Assembly: GCA_031284605.1 (NCBI GenBank)
Contig: JAITXV010000020.1
Coordinates: 1-45,451 of the forward strand
DNA length: 45,451 nucleotides
Reading direction: 5' to 3'
From: Acholeplasmatales bacterium
Lineage (GTDB): Bacteria > Bacillota_I > Bacilli_A > Acholeplasmatales > Acholeplasmataceae
In this document: positions 15,729 to 26,400 of the stretch, in pieces
Position numbering within the stretch: position 1 is the first letter of the stretch
How the letters are laid out: each line of letters begins with the position of its first letter
Position numbers and translations under genes: made by a program
The notes under the pieces: generated by a model
Seen by the model: only the letters and a program-made list of their open reading frames with translations
The model's database searches: none
What the model was told of the DNA's origin: nothing

Positions 15729-16955
15729 ATGAAAAATTTAAAAGGTGCCTTATTATTAGGCCAATCAGGTGGGCCTACTAGTGTTATTAATGCTAGCGCG
15801 GCTGGTGTTTTTTTAGAGGCTTTAAAACAAGAAAATGTAACAGATATTTTAGCTGCTGCACATGGAATAAAAGGTATTTTAAATGAAGACTTTATTGATA
15901 TTAGAAAAGAAGATATTAAAGAGTTAGAAAATTTAAAATATACACCATCTAGTGCTATAGGAAGTGTTAGATATAAGTTAAAAGATGAAAATGATTTTAA
16001 TAAACTTTTAGTTATTTTTAAAAAATATAATATTAGATTCTTTTTATATAATGGTGGAAATGATTCTATGGATACTTGTAATAAGATATCTAAATTTCTT
16101 AAAAAAAGTAATTATGATTGTAATGTTATAGGAGTTCCTAAAACTATTGATAATGATTTAGCTGTAATAGATCACTGCCCTGGATATGGTAGTGCTGCTA
16201 AATATATCGCTACATCAATGATGGAAATAGGTTTAGATGCTACTGTATATGATTCTAAAATGATTACAGTTTGTGAGATAATGGGTCGTCACGCTGGTTG
16301 GCTTACAGCTGCTAGTCAAATATCTAAAGAAAAAGGATATGGTCCTGATTTGATATATCTTCCTGAAATTGCATTTGATTTAGATAGTTTTTATAAGAAT
16401 GTAAAAGAGATATTAGATACTAAAGGTAAAGTTATTATAGCAGTAAGTGAAGGAATCCAAACTAAAGAAGGATTGTTTATTCCAGAGTTAGTTAATTCTT
16501 CATTATCTAAAGATGCATTTGGTCATGCTCAACTAGGTGGAACTGCAAGTGTTTTAGCTTCTTTATTAGCTAATAAATATGGTGTTAAAACTAGAGCTGT
16601 TGAGTTTTCTTTGTTACAAAGATGTGCTAGTCATTTAGCTAGTCAAACTGATATAGATGAAGCGTTTAATACAGGTAAAAGATGTGTTAAAGCTGCAACT
16701 GCTGGAGTTAGTGATAAATTAATAGGTATTGTTAGAACATCTAACAATCCATATAAAATTGTTTATAAAAAAATTGATTTAAAAGACGTAGCTAATGAAG
16801 AAAAGAAAATCCCATTAGAATGGATACTTGAAGATGGTAAAGGTCTTACGAATGAATATTTAGAATATGTTACTCCTTTAATTCAAGGAGAAACAAAACA
16901 AGTAAAACAAAATGGTTTGCCAGTATTTGCGAAACTAAAAAAGAACAAGTTTTAA
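15729..16955 (+). CDS. Diphosphate (PPi)-dependent 6-phosphofructokinase
   Basis: It phosphorylates fructose 6-phosphate using PPi instead of ATP, reversibly. The 408-aa protein has GQSGGPTSVIN at the N-terminus, NGGND at 108-112 and PKTIDNDL at 137-144, with MGRHAGW in the sugar-binding region. ATP-type enzymes have Gly at the two deciding positions (GGDG and PGTIDND). Here Asp (GGND) and Lys (PKTIDND) mark PPi use, as established for the PFK family. It has a GGAAAGAGG ribosome site and converges on the ATP-type pfkA. Confidence 0.94.
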   Translation: MKNLKGALLLGQSGGPTSVINASAAGVFLEALKQENVTDILAAAHGIKGILNEDFIDIRKEDIKELENLKYTPSSAIGSVRYKLKDENDFNKLLVIFKKYNIRFFLYNGGNDSMDTCNKISKFLKKSNYDCNVIGVPKTIDNDLAVIDHCPGYGSAAKYIATSMMEIGLDATVYDSKMITVCEIMGRHAGWLTAASQISKEKGYGPDLIYLPEIAFDLDSFYKNVKEILDTKGKVIIAVSEGIQTKEGLFIPELVNSSLSKDAFGHAQLGGTASVLASLLANKYGVKTRAVEFSLLQRCASHLASQTDIDEAFNTGKRCVKAATAGVSDKLIGIVRTSNNPYKIVYKKIDLKDVANEEKKIPLEWILEDGKGLTNEYLEYVTPLIQGETKQVKQNGLPVFAKLKKNKF

Positions 16956-16964
16956 TAATTTATA

Positions 16965-16996
16965 AAAAGACGCTAACAATTTTGTTAGTGTCTTTT
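16965..16996. terminator. Bidirectional terminator between the two phosphofructokinase genes
   Basis: AAAGACGCTAACA pairs with TGTTAGTGTCTTT (one G-T wobble) over a 4-base loop. A runs and T runs flank it, so it serves both convergent genes. Confidence 0.85.
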
Positions 16997-17006
16997 ATGT
17001 TTTATA

Positions 17007-17960
17007 CTATGATACTTGTTTTAATAAATCATATAGTTTAGATTTTTTACGTTTAGTAGTAAATATTTCTTCAAAACTATTATGAACTATTTTACCACTT
17101 CTTGTACCAACACCTACTCCGTGAATTCCTTCTTTAATTAAATCAACTGCGTATATTCCCATTTGGGTTCCTAAAAGTCTATCTTCACTAGATGGACTAC
17201 CACCTCTTTGGATATATCCTAATACAGTAGGTACTGCGTGAAATCCACTTTTTTCTGTTATTTCATGAGCGAAGTCTGTTAAGTTATCATACATTTTTTC
17301 AGTAGTAATGAATAATGCATAGTTTCTATCTTCATTTTTCATTTTTCTTAAACTTTCTATTACTTCTTCTTTTTTAAGTTTGTTTTCAGGGGTATTAATT
17401 AATTCAGCACCGCCACATACAGCTGCGTGAACAGCTAAATCTCCACAATTTCTACCCATTACTTCTAAAATAGCGCATCTTTTATGACTTGACGATGTGT
17501 CTCTTAATTTATCTACAGCATCATTAATAGTATTTAATGCAGTATGAAATCCTAATGTATAATCTGTCAAAGAAACATCGTTATCTATAGTACCTGGGAT
17601 TCCAATAGTATTTATACCTAACTTATCTAATTCCCAAGCACCGTGGTAAGTACCATCTCCCCCTATAGTTACTAAGTGAGTTATTCCAAAATCTTTTAAA
17701 TTGTTAGCAGCTTTTTGTTGAACAGATGCATTTAAAAATTCAGGAACTCTTGAAGTTCCTAATACAGTTCCACCCTTATTTAATAAACCAGAAACACTCC
17801 TATTAAATAATCTTTCAAAGTTATTTTCAAGGATACCTTTATAGCCTTCTTTATAGCCGTAAACTTCCATTCCATTTTTTATAGCACATCTTACTACAGC
17901 TCTAATTGCAACGTTCATTCCAGGTGCATCACCACCTGATGTAATTATACCAATTTTCAT
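17007..17960 (-). CDS. pfkA: ATP-dependent 6-phosphofructokinase
   Basis: This is the committed step of glycolysis. The 317-aa length is typical of bacterial PfkA. Motifs: ITSGGDAPGMNVAIR at 6-20, TIGGDGTYHGA at 98-107 and IPGTIDNDV at 121-129. Both deciding Gly residues for ATP are present, and MGRNCGDLA follows. It lies 70 bases downstream of dnaE on the same strand, an order often seen in Firmicutes (dnaE-pfkA-pyk). Here pyk is missing and a PPi-type PFK faces it instead. The ATG has a GGAGAAAG-type ribosome site. Confidence 0.97.
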   Translation of the reverse strand: MKIGIITSGGDAPGMNVAIRAVVRCAIKNGMEVYGYKEGYKGILENNFERLFNRSVSGLLNKGGTVLGTSRVPEFLNASVQQKAANNLKDFGITHLVTIGGDGTYHGAWELDKLGINTIGIPGTIDNDVSLTDYTLGFHTALNTINDAVDKLRDTSSSHKRCAILEVMGRNCGDLAVHAAVCGGAELINTPENKLKKEEVIESLRKMKNEDRNYALFITTEKMYDNLTDFAHEITEKSGFHAVPTVLGYIQRGGSPSSEDRLLGTQMGIYAVDLIKEGIHGVGVGTRSGKIVHNSFEEIFTTKRKKSKLYDLLKQVS

Positions 17961-18030
17961 ATCTTTCTCCTTCTAAAAACAAGTATTTATATAAATATTA
18001 TATCATTATTAAGAATATAAAACAAAAATA

Positions 18031-20979
18031 TTAAATATTAGTAATGTTTTGTAGTTCATAGCCCTCTTTCATATTTTTTTTGATATGGAATAAAGATATA
18101 TTTTTATTGTCTAATTTATCTTTTAAAGATATATAGGAAGTTGGAAATAACACTAAATCTAAATCATCTACGCTATCAGTAATAGTAACAAAAGCCATCT
18201 TCTCATTCTTTTTAGTATTTATTGTTCTCGTTTTTGTTATGTATCCTATAACTACACTACTACTTTTTTTAATACCTGTTTTTATATCATCTATCTTTTT
18301 TTGTTCCATAATAGTTTTATATTTATCTAATAAACTGTATTTATAATTAAAATTAATACTATCTTTTTCATATTGAGTTAGTTCTTCGCTAGTAAAATCT
18401 TCTTTTTCATTAGAGCCACTAAATTCTTCTATAAATTGTAAAAAGCCATTCATTGCGTTTTCTAATGAATTAATCATAGTTTTGTGATTATGAAATTGGA
18501 AATTATCTAAAGCGCATGAGTTTATTAAGTATTCATAGTTTTGTTTATTTAAAAATGTTGAAGTTCTTTGGTAAAAATTATTAAAAGAAATGAATTCACC
18601 ATTTAATCTTTCATCTATGATACTATTTGAAGATGCGTACGTTATTGATTTAATTAAAGTTAGAGGGAAGTAGATTATGTTATCTTTAATTGAGAACAAG
18701 GTTTCGCTCTTATTAATGTCAAAACCAAATACTTTATATCCATTACTTTTTATTTCTCTAATATAAGTTACTACTTTATTAGTATCACTAAAAAATTGGT
18801 TTAGTAAACATACCATAAAGTATTGGTAATAGTTAGCTTTTAAATATGCTAAGCGGTAAGCAGTTAAGGCGTAAGCAACACTATGAGATTTATTAAATCC
18901 ATATGACGCAAAGTCTTTGATTAAGTTAAAGACTTGGGAAGCTTCTTCTTTAGTTTTATGGTTTTCTATACTTTTAGTGATAAACTTTTTTTCTTCATTA
19001 GCGAAAGCTTCACTTTCTTTTTTAGAAATTGCTCTTCTTAATATATCAGCATCAGAAAGTGAGTACGATGCATAAGCACTAGCTATTTGCATAACTTGTT
19101 CTTGATATATAGGGATACCATAAGTTTCATTTAAAATAGGATCTAATACTTTTATTTTATTTTTACTGGTATTGGTTTTTTTGCCGTTTATGTAATCGTC
19201 GATGAATTCCATTGGCCCCGGTCTAAATAGCGCTAATACTGCTACTATATCGCTAAATTTAGTGGGTTCCATCTTTCTTAGTACATTTCTCATTCCAGGA
19301 CTTTCTAATTGGAAAATACCATCAGTTAAAGTGCTTGAAAGTAGTTCAAATGTTTTAGGGTCATCTAGGTTAATACAATTTATATCAAAGTTAGGTATTA
19401 AGTTAATTATATTGTCTAATAAGGTTATATTGCTTAATCCTAAAAAATCTATTTTTAGTAATCCTAGTTGTTCTAAAATGTGGGCTTCATTTTGAGTTTG
19501 AAAAGAAATGTTTCCTTCTAGCAATGGAATGGTTTTAGTTAAATCTTCATCTGATAATATAATTCCACTAGCGTGAGTTTGTACATGACGTGGTAAATTG
19601 ATTATTTTTTTGATTATATTTAGTACTATATTACTTTCGTTATCTTCGGGGTCTATATCGTTATCTATAATTCTTTTTTCAAGAAAAGATAATTTTATTT
19701 TATCTATGTTTAATACCTTACCTATATCTCTAATTGCTGCTTTTAGTCCAAATGTACTAAAAGCAGTTATTTGAGCTACGTGTTCTTTACCATATTTCAT
19801 TTTTACATATCTAATTACATCATCTCTTTTATAGTCTGAAAAGTCTATATCTATATCAGGCATTGTTTTTCTAGCTGGATTTAAAAATCTTTCAAAAAAT
19901 AAGTTATATTCTACAGGGTCTACTTCAGTTATGCCTATAGAGTAAGCTACTAAACTACCAACACTGCTTCCTCTTCCAGGACCAACACCTATATTATTTT
20001 TTTTAGCATATCTTATAAAGTCAAACACTATTAAGAAATAATCACTGAAATTCATTTTATTTATCATTTCTAGTTCATATTTTAAGCGATTTGTATATTT
20101 GGTTGCGAGTGTTTTATTAGAATTAGATAATCTTTTCTTTAATCCTAAGATAGATAAACTTTTTAAATATTCATGGCTACTTATATTATTTTCATTTTTA
20201 TATTTTGGTAGATTAAATTTAGGGACTTCATATTCAAAATCAATTGATTTAAAAAAGTCATCTAAATTACTAAATACATAGTTGTAGTCTTTGAACAGTT
20301 TGTCTAATTCATTTATTGTAAGTAAATGGTAATCACCATTTATATTTGCATTTTCATTTTCTATTTTAGAAAAAACTTCATATGCATATTTATCTTCTTT
20401 ATTTAGATACAGGCTTTGATGGATTGGTAATAGTTTTATTTTATTAATAAATGCATATTTTTCTAAGATTGGAACACATTTTGTAACAAAAACGAAATTA
20501 TCTAAAGATAATCCGATGTATAAATCTTTAAATGACTCTGTAAGTATTAATAGAGTCTTTTCAAATTCATTTAAGTCATTATTTAATAACGTTTTGTATA
20601 ATGATGAGTCATCTCCACTAGTAACAAATATTACGTTAGAAGATAATGATTTTACTTTACTAAAATCTATTACTTTTGATTGTCCGTTTGACAAATATGA
20701 AAGTTTTAATAAATTAGAAAATCCTAATTTATTTTTTGGATAGCATAAGAAACTAGTTTCGATATCATTTATTTTAGTTAGTATTCTTAATCCAAGTAGT
20801 GGTTTTATATTGTATTTCTTTGAAAGTGCGAAAAAATCAAATAATGCATAAAAGTTTCCAGTGTCAGTTAGCGATAAGAAATTATAATTATAACTAGCAG
20901 CCTTGGAAACTAAATCTTCTAGTCTTATTATCGAATTTAGTAGACTATATTCACTTTTTGTGTATAAATATCCTTTCAA
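18031..20979 (-). CDS. dnaE: DNA polymerase III alpha subunit, DnaE type
   Basis: Replicative polymerase of the DnaE (not PolC) class: no exonuclease domain is present. The 982 aa is somewhat short for the class. Key motifs: GVGPGRGSSVGSLVAY at 331-346 and PDIDIDFSDYKRD at 374-386 with catalytic Asp375 and Asp377. FRPGPMEFIDDYI, GIPIYQEQVMQIA and a C-terminal OB-fold region follow. The PHP domain has lost metal ligands: the usual HxH start reads YTKSEYSLL and TDHG reads TDTG. The start is TTG at 20979 with AGAGG about 10 bases upstream; an upstream ATG meets a stop after four codons. Confidence 0.96.
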   Translation of the reverse strand: MKGYLYTKSEYSLLNSIIRLEDLVSKAASYNYNFLSLTDTGNFYALFDFFALSKKYNIKPLLGLRILTKINDIETSFLCYPKNKLGFSNLLKLSYLSNGQSKVIDFSKVKSLSSNVIFVTSGDDSSLYKTLLNNDLNEFEKTLLILTESFKDLYIGLSLDNFVFVTKCVPILEKYAFINKIKLLPIHQSLYLNKEDKYAYEVFSKIENENANINGDYHLLTINELDKLFKDYNYVFSNLDDFFKSIDFEYEVPKFNLPKYKNENNISSHEYLKSLSILGLKKRLSNSNKTLATKYTNRLKYELEMINKMNFSDYFLIVFDFIRYAKKNNIGVGPGRGSSVGSLVAYSIGITEVDPVEYNLFFERFLNPARKTMPDIDIDFSDYKRDDVIRYVKMKYGKEHVAQITAFSTFGLKAAIRDIGKVLNIDKIKLSFLEKRIIDNDIDPEDNESNIVLNIIKKIINLPRHVQTHASGIILSDEDLTKTIPLLEGNISFQTQNEAHILEQLGLLKIDFLGLSNITLLDNIINLIPNFDINCINLDDPKTFELLSSTLTDGIFQLESPGMRNVLRKMEPTKFSDIVAVLALFRPGPMEFIDDYINGKKTNTSKNKIKVLDPILNETYGIPIYQEQVMQIASAYASYSLSDADILRRAISKKESEAFANEEKKFITKSIENHKTKEEASQVFNLIKDFASYGFNKSHSVAYALTAYRLAYLKANYYQYFMVCLLNQFFSDTNKVVTYIREIKSNGYKVFGFDINKSETLFSIKDNIIYFPLTLIKSITYASSNSIIDERLNGEFISFNNFYQRTSTFLNKQNYEYLINSCALDNFQFHNHKTMINSLENAMNGFLQFIEEFSGSNEKEDFTSEELTQYEKDSINFNYKYSLLDKYKTIMEQKKIDDIKTGIKKSSSVVIGYITKTRTINTKKNEKMAFVTITDSVDDLDLVLFPTSYISLKDKLDNKNISLFHIKKNMKEGYELQNITNI

Positions 20980-21001
20980 AATTAAATACCTCTCATATTT
21001 C

Positions 21002-21030
21002 TTGACAAATTAAGTAATAAGTGATAAAAT
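21002..21030 (+). promoter_or_regulatory. Promoter of tRNA-Gly
   Basis: TTGACA at 21002-21007, 17-bp spacer, TAAAAT at 21025-21030; the tRNA begins 25 bases later. Confidence 0.85.
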
Positions 21031-21031
21031 T

Positions 21032-21040
21032 ATTATACCA
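21032..21040 (-). promoter_or_regulatory. Extended -10 promoter of dnaE
   Basis: On the minus strand TGG-TATAAT forms an extended -10 box about 50 bases upstream of the dnaE TTG. It lies back-to-back with the tRNA-Gly promoter, and its -35 region would fall in the tRNA 5-prime end, where there is no consensus match. Confidence 0.55.
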
Positions 21041-21055
21041 TATATTTTTATATAT

Positions 21056-21130
21056 GCAGGCGTAGTATAACGGTTTTTATAAGTGCTTGCCAAGCATTAG
21101 ATGGGGGTTCGATTCCCCTCGCTTGCTCCA
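21056..21130 (+). tRNA. tRNA-Gly (anticodon GCC)
   Basis: The acceptor arms GCAGGCG and CGCTTGC pair with one G-T. The anticodon arm AGTGC-TTGCCAA-GCATT gives anticodon GCC. The T arm is GGGGG-TTCGATT-CCCCT, with one G-T pair, and CCA is encoded. It has its own consensus promoter and a downstream hairpin terminator, so it is a single-gene unit between dnaE and pepF. Confidence 0.95.
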
Positions 21131-21189
21131 AATGGGGTTTTGTGTCACTTTAGTGTAATATTAATAGTGATAAAATAAATTTTATAGAC

Positions 21190-21226
21190 AAATATAAAAG
21201 GAACCTAATTGGTTCCTTTTATATTT
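21190..21226. terminator. Terminator after tRNA-Gly
   Basis: AAATATAAAAGGAACC pairs with GGTTCCTTTTATATTT over a 5-base loop, followed by a T-rich run. It could also serve pepF coming from the other side. Confidence 0.8.
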
Positions 21227-21337
21227 ATGTTTTTTTATTTTTTAAAGGATACTATCTTTGTTAGTTAAATTTGGAAGATAAAACACACAAATATAAATTT
21301 AATAATATCACTAGATTTATGTCTTTATGATAATTTA

Positions 21338-23152
21338 CTAAATAGCACCATTAGATTTTAGTTCTTTTGTTAGTTTTATTATCTCTTCTACCATATCAGC
21401 TATATGATTAATAGTTTCAAGAAGCGGTTGTTCTGTAGATAGATCACAATTAACTAGTAATGCAAGTTCTCTAGGTGACAAAGTTCCACCCGCAGATAAT
21501 AGTTTAATCCACTGATCTATAGTTAGATCACCTTTTAATATTTTTTCGCTAGTGGCGGTAGCCACTGTTAATCCAGCACTGTAAGTATAAGAATATAAAC
21601 CCATGTAATAATGAGGTTGTCTCATCCATGTTAAGCCAGCATAAGAAGGTATGTATACATCTTCTCCCCAGAAGTCTCTTAATACTTTCAAATAAATATT
21701 ATTTAAAACATTAGCTGATAATGGTTCACCATTATCTACTTTTTTATATACTTCTCTTTGGTATGCTGCTTCTAATAAATGAGTTATAAAATTATGGTAA
21801 TATGTTCTAGAAATGCTAGAAGATAATACAAATCTTTTCATTCTACTGTCTTTTGCATCTTTATATAACTGATTTGCTAGTAAAATTTCGTTCATAGTTG
21901 AAGGAGCTTCAACCATATAACTAGATACATTTGTATCAAAAGAGTTTTGAGCATTTCCTGCATAATATTGGTGTCCTGCGTGTCCTAGTTCGTGAGCCAA
22001 TACATAGCATCCTTCTAATAGACCATTCCAATTTAGTAAGATAAAAGAGCCATTTCTATATAATGAAGAACAAAATCCACCTGTTGATTTACCAATAGTT
22101 TGTGGGAAATCAATCCATCTTTCTTTGAAAGCTCTCTTTATCATATTACGATAATCATTGCCAAGAATACCTAATCCATTTATAACTACATTACTTGCTT
22201 CTTTTATTGATATTTTAGGTTCAAATTCAGGATCAAGAGATAATTTTAGATCACAAAAGCTTACCTTATCAAGTTTATAAACTTCTTTTAATAAACTTAC
22301 ATACTTTCTCATAGGAGCACGTAGTTTATCAGTTATTACATCTATTTGTCTATCATACATCTCTTTAGTTACATCTTGTTCATATAATAAATAATCAAAT
22401 ACAGAAGAAAATCCATTTAGTTTACTTTGAGCTTTATCATTTAACACGCAAGTGTTATATATTTCACTAAATCCATTTTGATATTCTCCTAGTTTTTTGT
22501 AGAAATTACTAAACGCTTTTTCTCTTACTAGGTTATCTTCTATGTATTCATAATTATTTTCAAAGCTATTAAAAGATAAATCATAAGTTTTTTTGCCAAT
22601 CTTAAAGCTATCAAATTTTATGTCAGTTATTTTAAATGCATTGTAAATGTTGTAAGGTGAATATAGTATGTCGCTAAAAGAAGACAATGCAACTTCTACT
22701 TCATAAGAAGGTGAATGCAATTTGTTTTTTATTATCTTTTTTAGTGTTAAACTGTTATCTTTAGATAATGAGGCAGCTTTATTAAGTAATTCATTAGTTT
22801 GTAATTTTAATTCAGCATCTAAAAAAGATAAATGTGGGCTTAAACTGTTCATAACTAATCCAAATTTTCCTCTTCTTATTAAGTTCTTTTCATCAGTTGC
22901 GTCACTTTCAGCATATAAATTATATGAACTAACATAATTTATTGCTTCATATAATTTTCTAACATCATTTAACGCTTGATTTATTGTTTCTTCATTGTTA
23001 AGTTTATTTCTATACTTATTGTCTAATGCTTTTGCATCAGTAACTACTTTGTCTAATGCTAAGCAGTAATCTTCTTCAGTTTTAAATATTCTAGTCAAAT
23101 CCCAAGTATATTTAGGATTTACTTCACTTCTTTTTAAATTTTTCTTTTCCAT
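21338..23152 (-). CDS. pepF: Oligoendopeptidase F (M3B metallopeptidase)
   Basis: Cytoplasmic zinc peptidase that trims short peptides. At 604 aa, it has the family's usual length. The zinc-binding HExxH motif is HELGH at 387-391 within VLAHELGHAGHQYYAG, with the third-ligand region MVEAPSTMNEILL about 25 residues on. The substrate-binding end has GLYSYTYSAGLTVAT. It has no signal peptide, is flanked by its own spacer regions and is transcribed alone. The start ATG has a GGAG site. Confidence 0.97.
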   Translation of the reverse strand: MEKKNLKRSEVNPKYTWDLTRIFKTEEDYCLALDKVVTDAKALDNKYRNKLNNEETINQALNDVRKLYEAINYVSSYNLYAESDATDEKNLIRRGKFGLVMNSLSPHLSFLDAELKLQTNELLNKAASLSKDNSLTLKKIIKNKLHSPSYEVEVALSSFSDILYSPYNIYNAFKITDIKFDSFKIGKKTYDLSFNSFENNYEYIEDNLVREKAFSNFYKKLGEYQNGFSEIYNTCVLNDKAQSKLNGFSSVFDYLLYEQDVTKEMYDRQIDVITDKLRAPMRKYVSLLKEVYKLDKVSFCDLKLSLDPEFEPKISIKEASNVVINGLGILGNDYRNMIKRAFKERWIDFPQTIGKSTGGFCSSLYRNGSFILLNWNGLLEGCYVLAHELGHAGHQYYAGNAQNSFDTNVSSYMVEAPSTMNEILLANQLYKDAKDSRMKRFVLSSSISRTYYHNFITHLLEAAYQREVYKKVDNGEPLSANVLNNIYLKVLRDFWGEDVYIPSYAGLTWMRQPHYYMGLYSYTYSAGLTVATATSEKILKGDLTIDQWIKLLSAGGTLSPRELALLVNCDLSTEQPLLETINHIADMVEEIIKLTKELKSNGAI

Positions 23153-23466
23153 AATTACTCCTTTTATAACTCATACATTAATTGTAACAAAAATAAGAAA
23201 AAAACAATCTAATTATGCAATCTATAGGTTCCTTTTATATTAATATACCATATTTGTTTAGTATAAATATAAAATGGTACATTTAAAATTTCATTTTTAA
23301 CTTCCCTTGTTACTAAAAATGATAAAATATAAAAGTAATGTAGTAATACTATATAATTGTATTTATCAAAGAATTATTTACATTTCGTTAATATTAAAAA
23401 TAAAACTTAATTATTTAATTATGTTTTTATGTTTTAATAAACACAAATTTTTAAAAAGGAGCTTCT
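23153..23466. other. Intergenic region between divergent pepF and the giant repeat lipoprotein
   Basis: This holds the starts of two divergent genes. A TATAAT is present at about 23352 without a good -35, and an AAAAAGGAG ribosome site directly precedes the giant gene. No gene, RNA or repeat is visible otherwise. Confidence 0.5.
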
Positions 23467-26400
23467 ATGTTTAAAACTATTAAGTCAAAATTATTAATCA
23501 CCCTAGTTGTTATTTGTTTTTCTATTTTCACATTTTCTTCGTGTGTTACAAAATCTCTTAACTCGATATTTTATGAAACAAATGGCGGAATTGCCATATC
23601 AGGTTCATTATACGATGCTGGAGATGTGATAACATTACCTAATCCTTCTAAACAAGGGTATACTTTTAGTGGATGGTACTTAGATAAGAACCTAAGCACT
23701 AAAGTAAATTCTGTTACTATGGGAAATGAAGATATAACTGTATATGCCGCTTGGGTAGAAAATAAATTAACTGTTATATATCATTCATTAACTAGCGAAC
23801 TTGATTCTTCCCAAGAAATAAAATATACCGACACTTCTCATAATTTGAATAGTCCGTCATATTTAAATAACGGATATAATATGACATTTTGGACTCCTAA
23901 AGGAAGTACTGATATTTATTATAGAGGAAACGAAGATGTCTCAAGCTTAATATTAACCCCAAATAGTGTTTTAGAACTAAATCCATTTTGGGAACAAATA
24001 AATTACAATATAACTTTTCAAACTAATAGTTCATTTGTTATCGAAAATTTAACTTATAATATTGGTTCTCTTATTTACGTTCCATCTTCATACAAAGAAG
24101 GTTATACTTTTGTTCATTGGGAATTAATATCTTCAAGCGGAAATTGGAAAGAAAACCAAATAATAGCTGGCGGAGAAGAGTTGTTTGAATATTACGGAAA
24201 TGTTACTTTAAGTGCTGTTTATGATTGTGATGAATTTAGTATAACAATAATAGGTTTTGACTCAGTAGTTTCTAGCGATATAACTTATTATTCAAATTCT
24301 GATGCATTTATTCCTTCTATTACAAGAGATGGCTATAATTTGATAAATTATGAAGTAACTTTTGGTACTGGTACATGGCACATAGGACAAAGGGTTAACG
24401 CTGGAGATAATTTGTTTTCTAAATATGGTGACGCAACGCTAAGTGCTAATTGGGAAATTATTAATTATACCCTAACTATAAATACTAATACCTTTTTAGG
24501 AGAAATACTAATATCGTACAACGCCTCTTCTAGTGACCGCTTACCACTTTTAGAAAAAATAGGATACTATTTTGATGGTTATTTACCAAGGGAAGTTAGC
24601 GGAAACTGGGAAATTGACTGGCTATATGTTTATGGTTATAATTTATATAATAATTACGGAAATGTTTATCTGGAGGCATTATGGACACCAATATCTTATA
24701 AAATAGATTATTTAGAACTAAATGGTACGCTTATAGAAGATGCTATATACGAAATAACAGATATAATAGTTTTACCATCACTTACTAGAATTGGTTATAA
24801 TTTTATAGGTTGGAAAGTAATAGAAAGCACTGGAAACTGGAGAATAAATGATATATTTGTACCTCTAACACAAGTAAGTGGAAATTACGGAGACGTTAAT
24901 CTTGAAGCTGTATGGGATAGTATTAATTACAATATATCTTTTGACTCAGATGGTGCAGATTATATAGATACACTTTCTTTCACAGTAGAAAGTGACGCTA
25001 TCATAAGCGCCCCTTCTAAGTTAGGATATAATTTCTTATATTGGGAAGTTCTAAGTTCTAATGGTAATATAGAAATTTTAGAACACTTGTATTCACCATA
25101 TTTTTTATATGGAACTTATGGTGATATAAGTTTAAAAGCTATTTATGAAATTATTGACTACACAATTAATTATTATCTTGGAAGTGAACTTTTAACTAGT
25201 AATACTTATACAATAGAAGATAGTTTTTATCTTGAAGATATAACAATCCCTCACTATAATTTTTTATATTGGGAGTCTTTAGAAAATAGTGGAAGTTGGC
25301 TTAATAATGCTATATATAGTACTACACAATTAATAAGTGGATACACTGGAAGTGTTAATTTATATTTAAGAAATGAACCTATTAGTTATAATATTATTTT
25401 TGATACAGATTCTTTAGATAATGTAAGTGGCTTAGCATATACTATTGAAGATTATTTTTATTTACCACAGACATCTAAAATAGGATATTTATTTTTAGGA
25501 TGGTCTCCTAAAAATAATAATGAATTCTGGAGTGAAAGTATTTATAGCACTAACAATTTGTTAAGTCATGCGTACGGAAGCGTTGAGTTAATAGCAGTTT
25601 ATGAATTGATAGAGTATTATTATCTTATTTCTGATGACACAGGTTTTATTATATTCTTTGATACTTATACAATAGAAGATACTATCACACTAATAGAAGA
25701 TAGTATTATTGGATATAATTTTATAGAATACACTGTTACATTTTCTAGTGGTTCTTTAGTGTATGGAAATAGTTATATGGCGTATGAAACACTTAGTAAT
25801 ATCTGGGGAAATTTTGAACTAAGCGCAGTTTATCAAATTAAATCTTATTATTTAACTTTTGATGAGTCAAATGGAGAAGATATGATAGATGGAATTTATG
25901 AATATAATAGTGTTCTTCCTATTCCTAGTAAAGTTGGTTATAATTTTATAGGATGGAGTACGAGTATAGGAGATGAAAATAAGTTTTTCATATTACCAGA
26001 TATAGGTAATAATCCATCTTATGAAATTTATGCTAATTACGAAAAGAAACACTATAATTTAACAATTAATTATAACAATGAGACCGAATATACTGCTCTA
26101 ATTCAAGTAAATTACAACGATGCGTTACCTGTTTTAAATAATTTTTTATATTTAGGGTATGAATTTATTGGATATAATACTGATAATTTAAGTAATTATG
26201 GTTACTTATTGTGTGAAGATTATGGCTCTAATGGTGATTATCAAATTTATGCAATATGGAGTATAATTAATTATACCATCACTTATAATTACAATGGTGG
26301 AATAGTTAGCGGTAATGTCCCTACTACTTATACGGTTTTAGATGAATTTATGTTGCCTAATATTACTAAAAATGGATACCATTTAGAAAATGGTTGGTTT

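Noticed and set aside
23227-23241. 15-base copy of one arm of the tRNA-Gly terminator
   Set aside because: Only one arm is present, with no hairpin and no flanking similarity. Low-complexity sequence makes chance likely.
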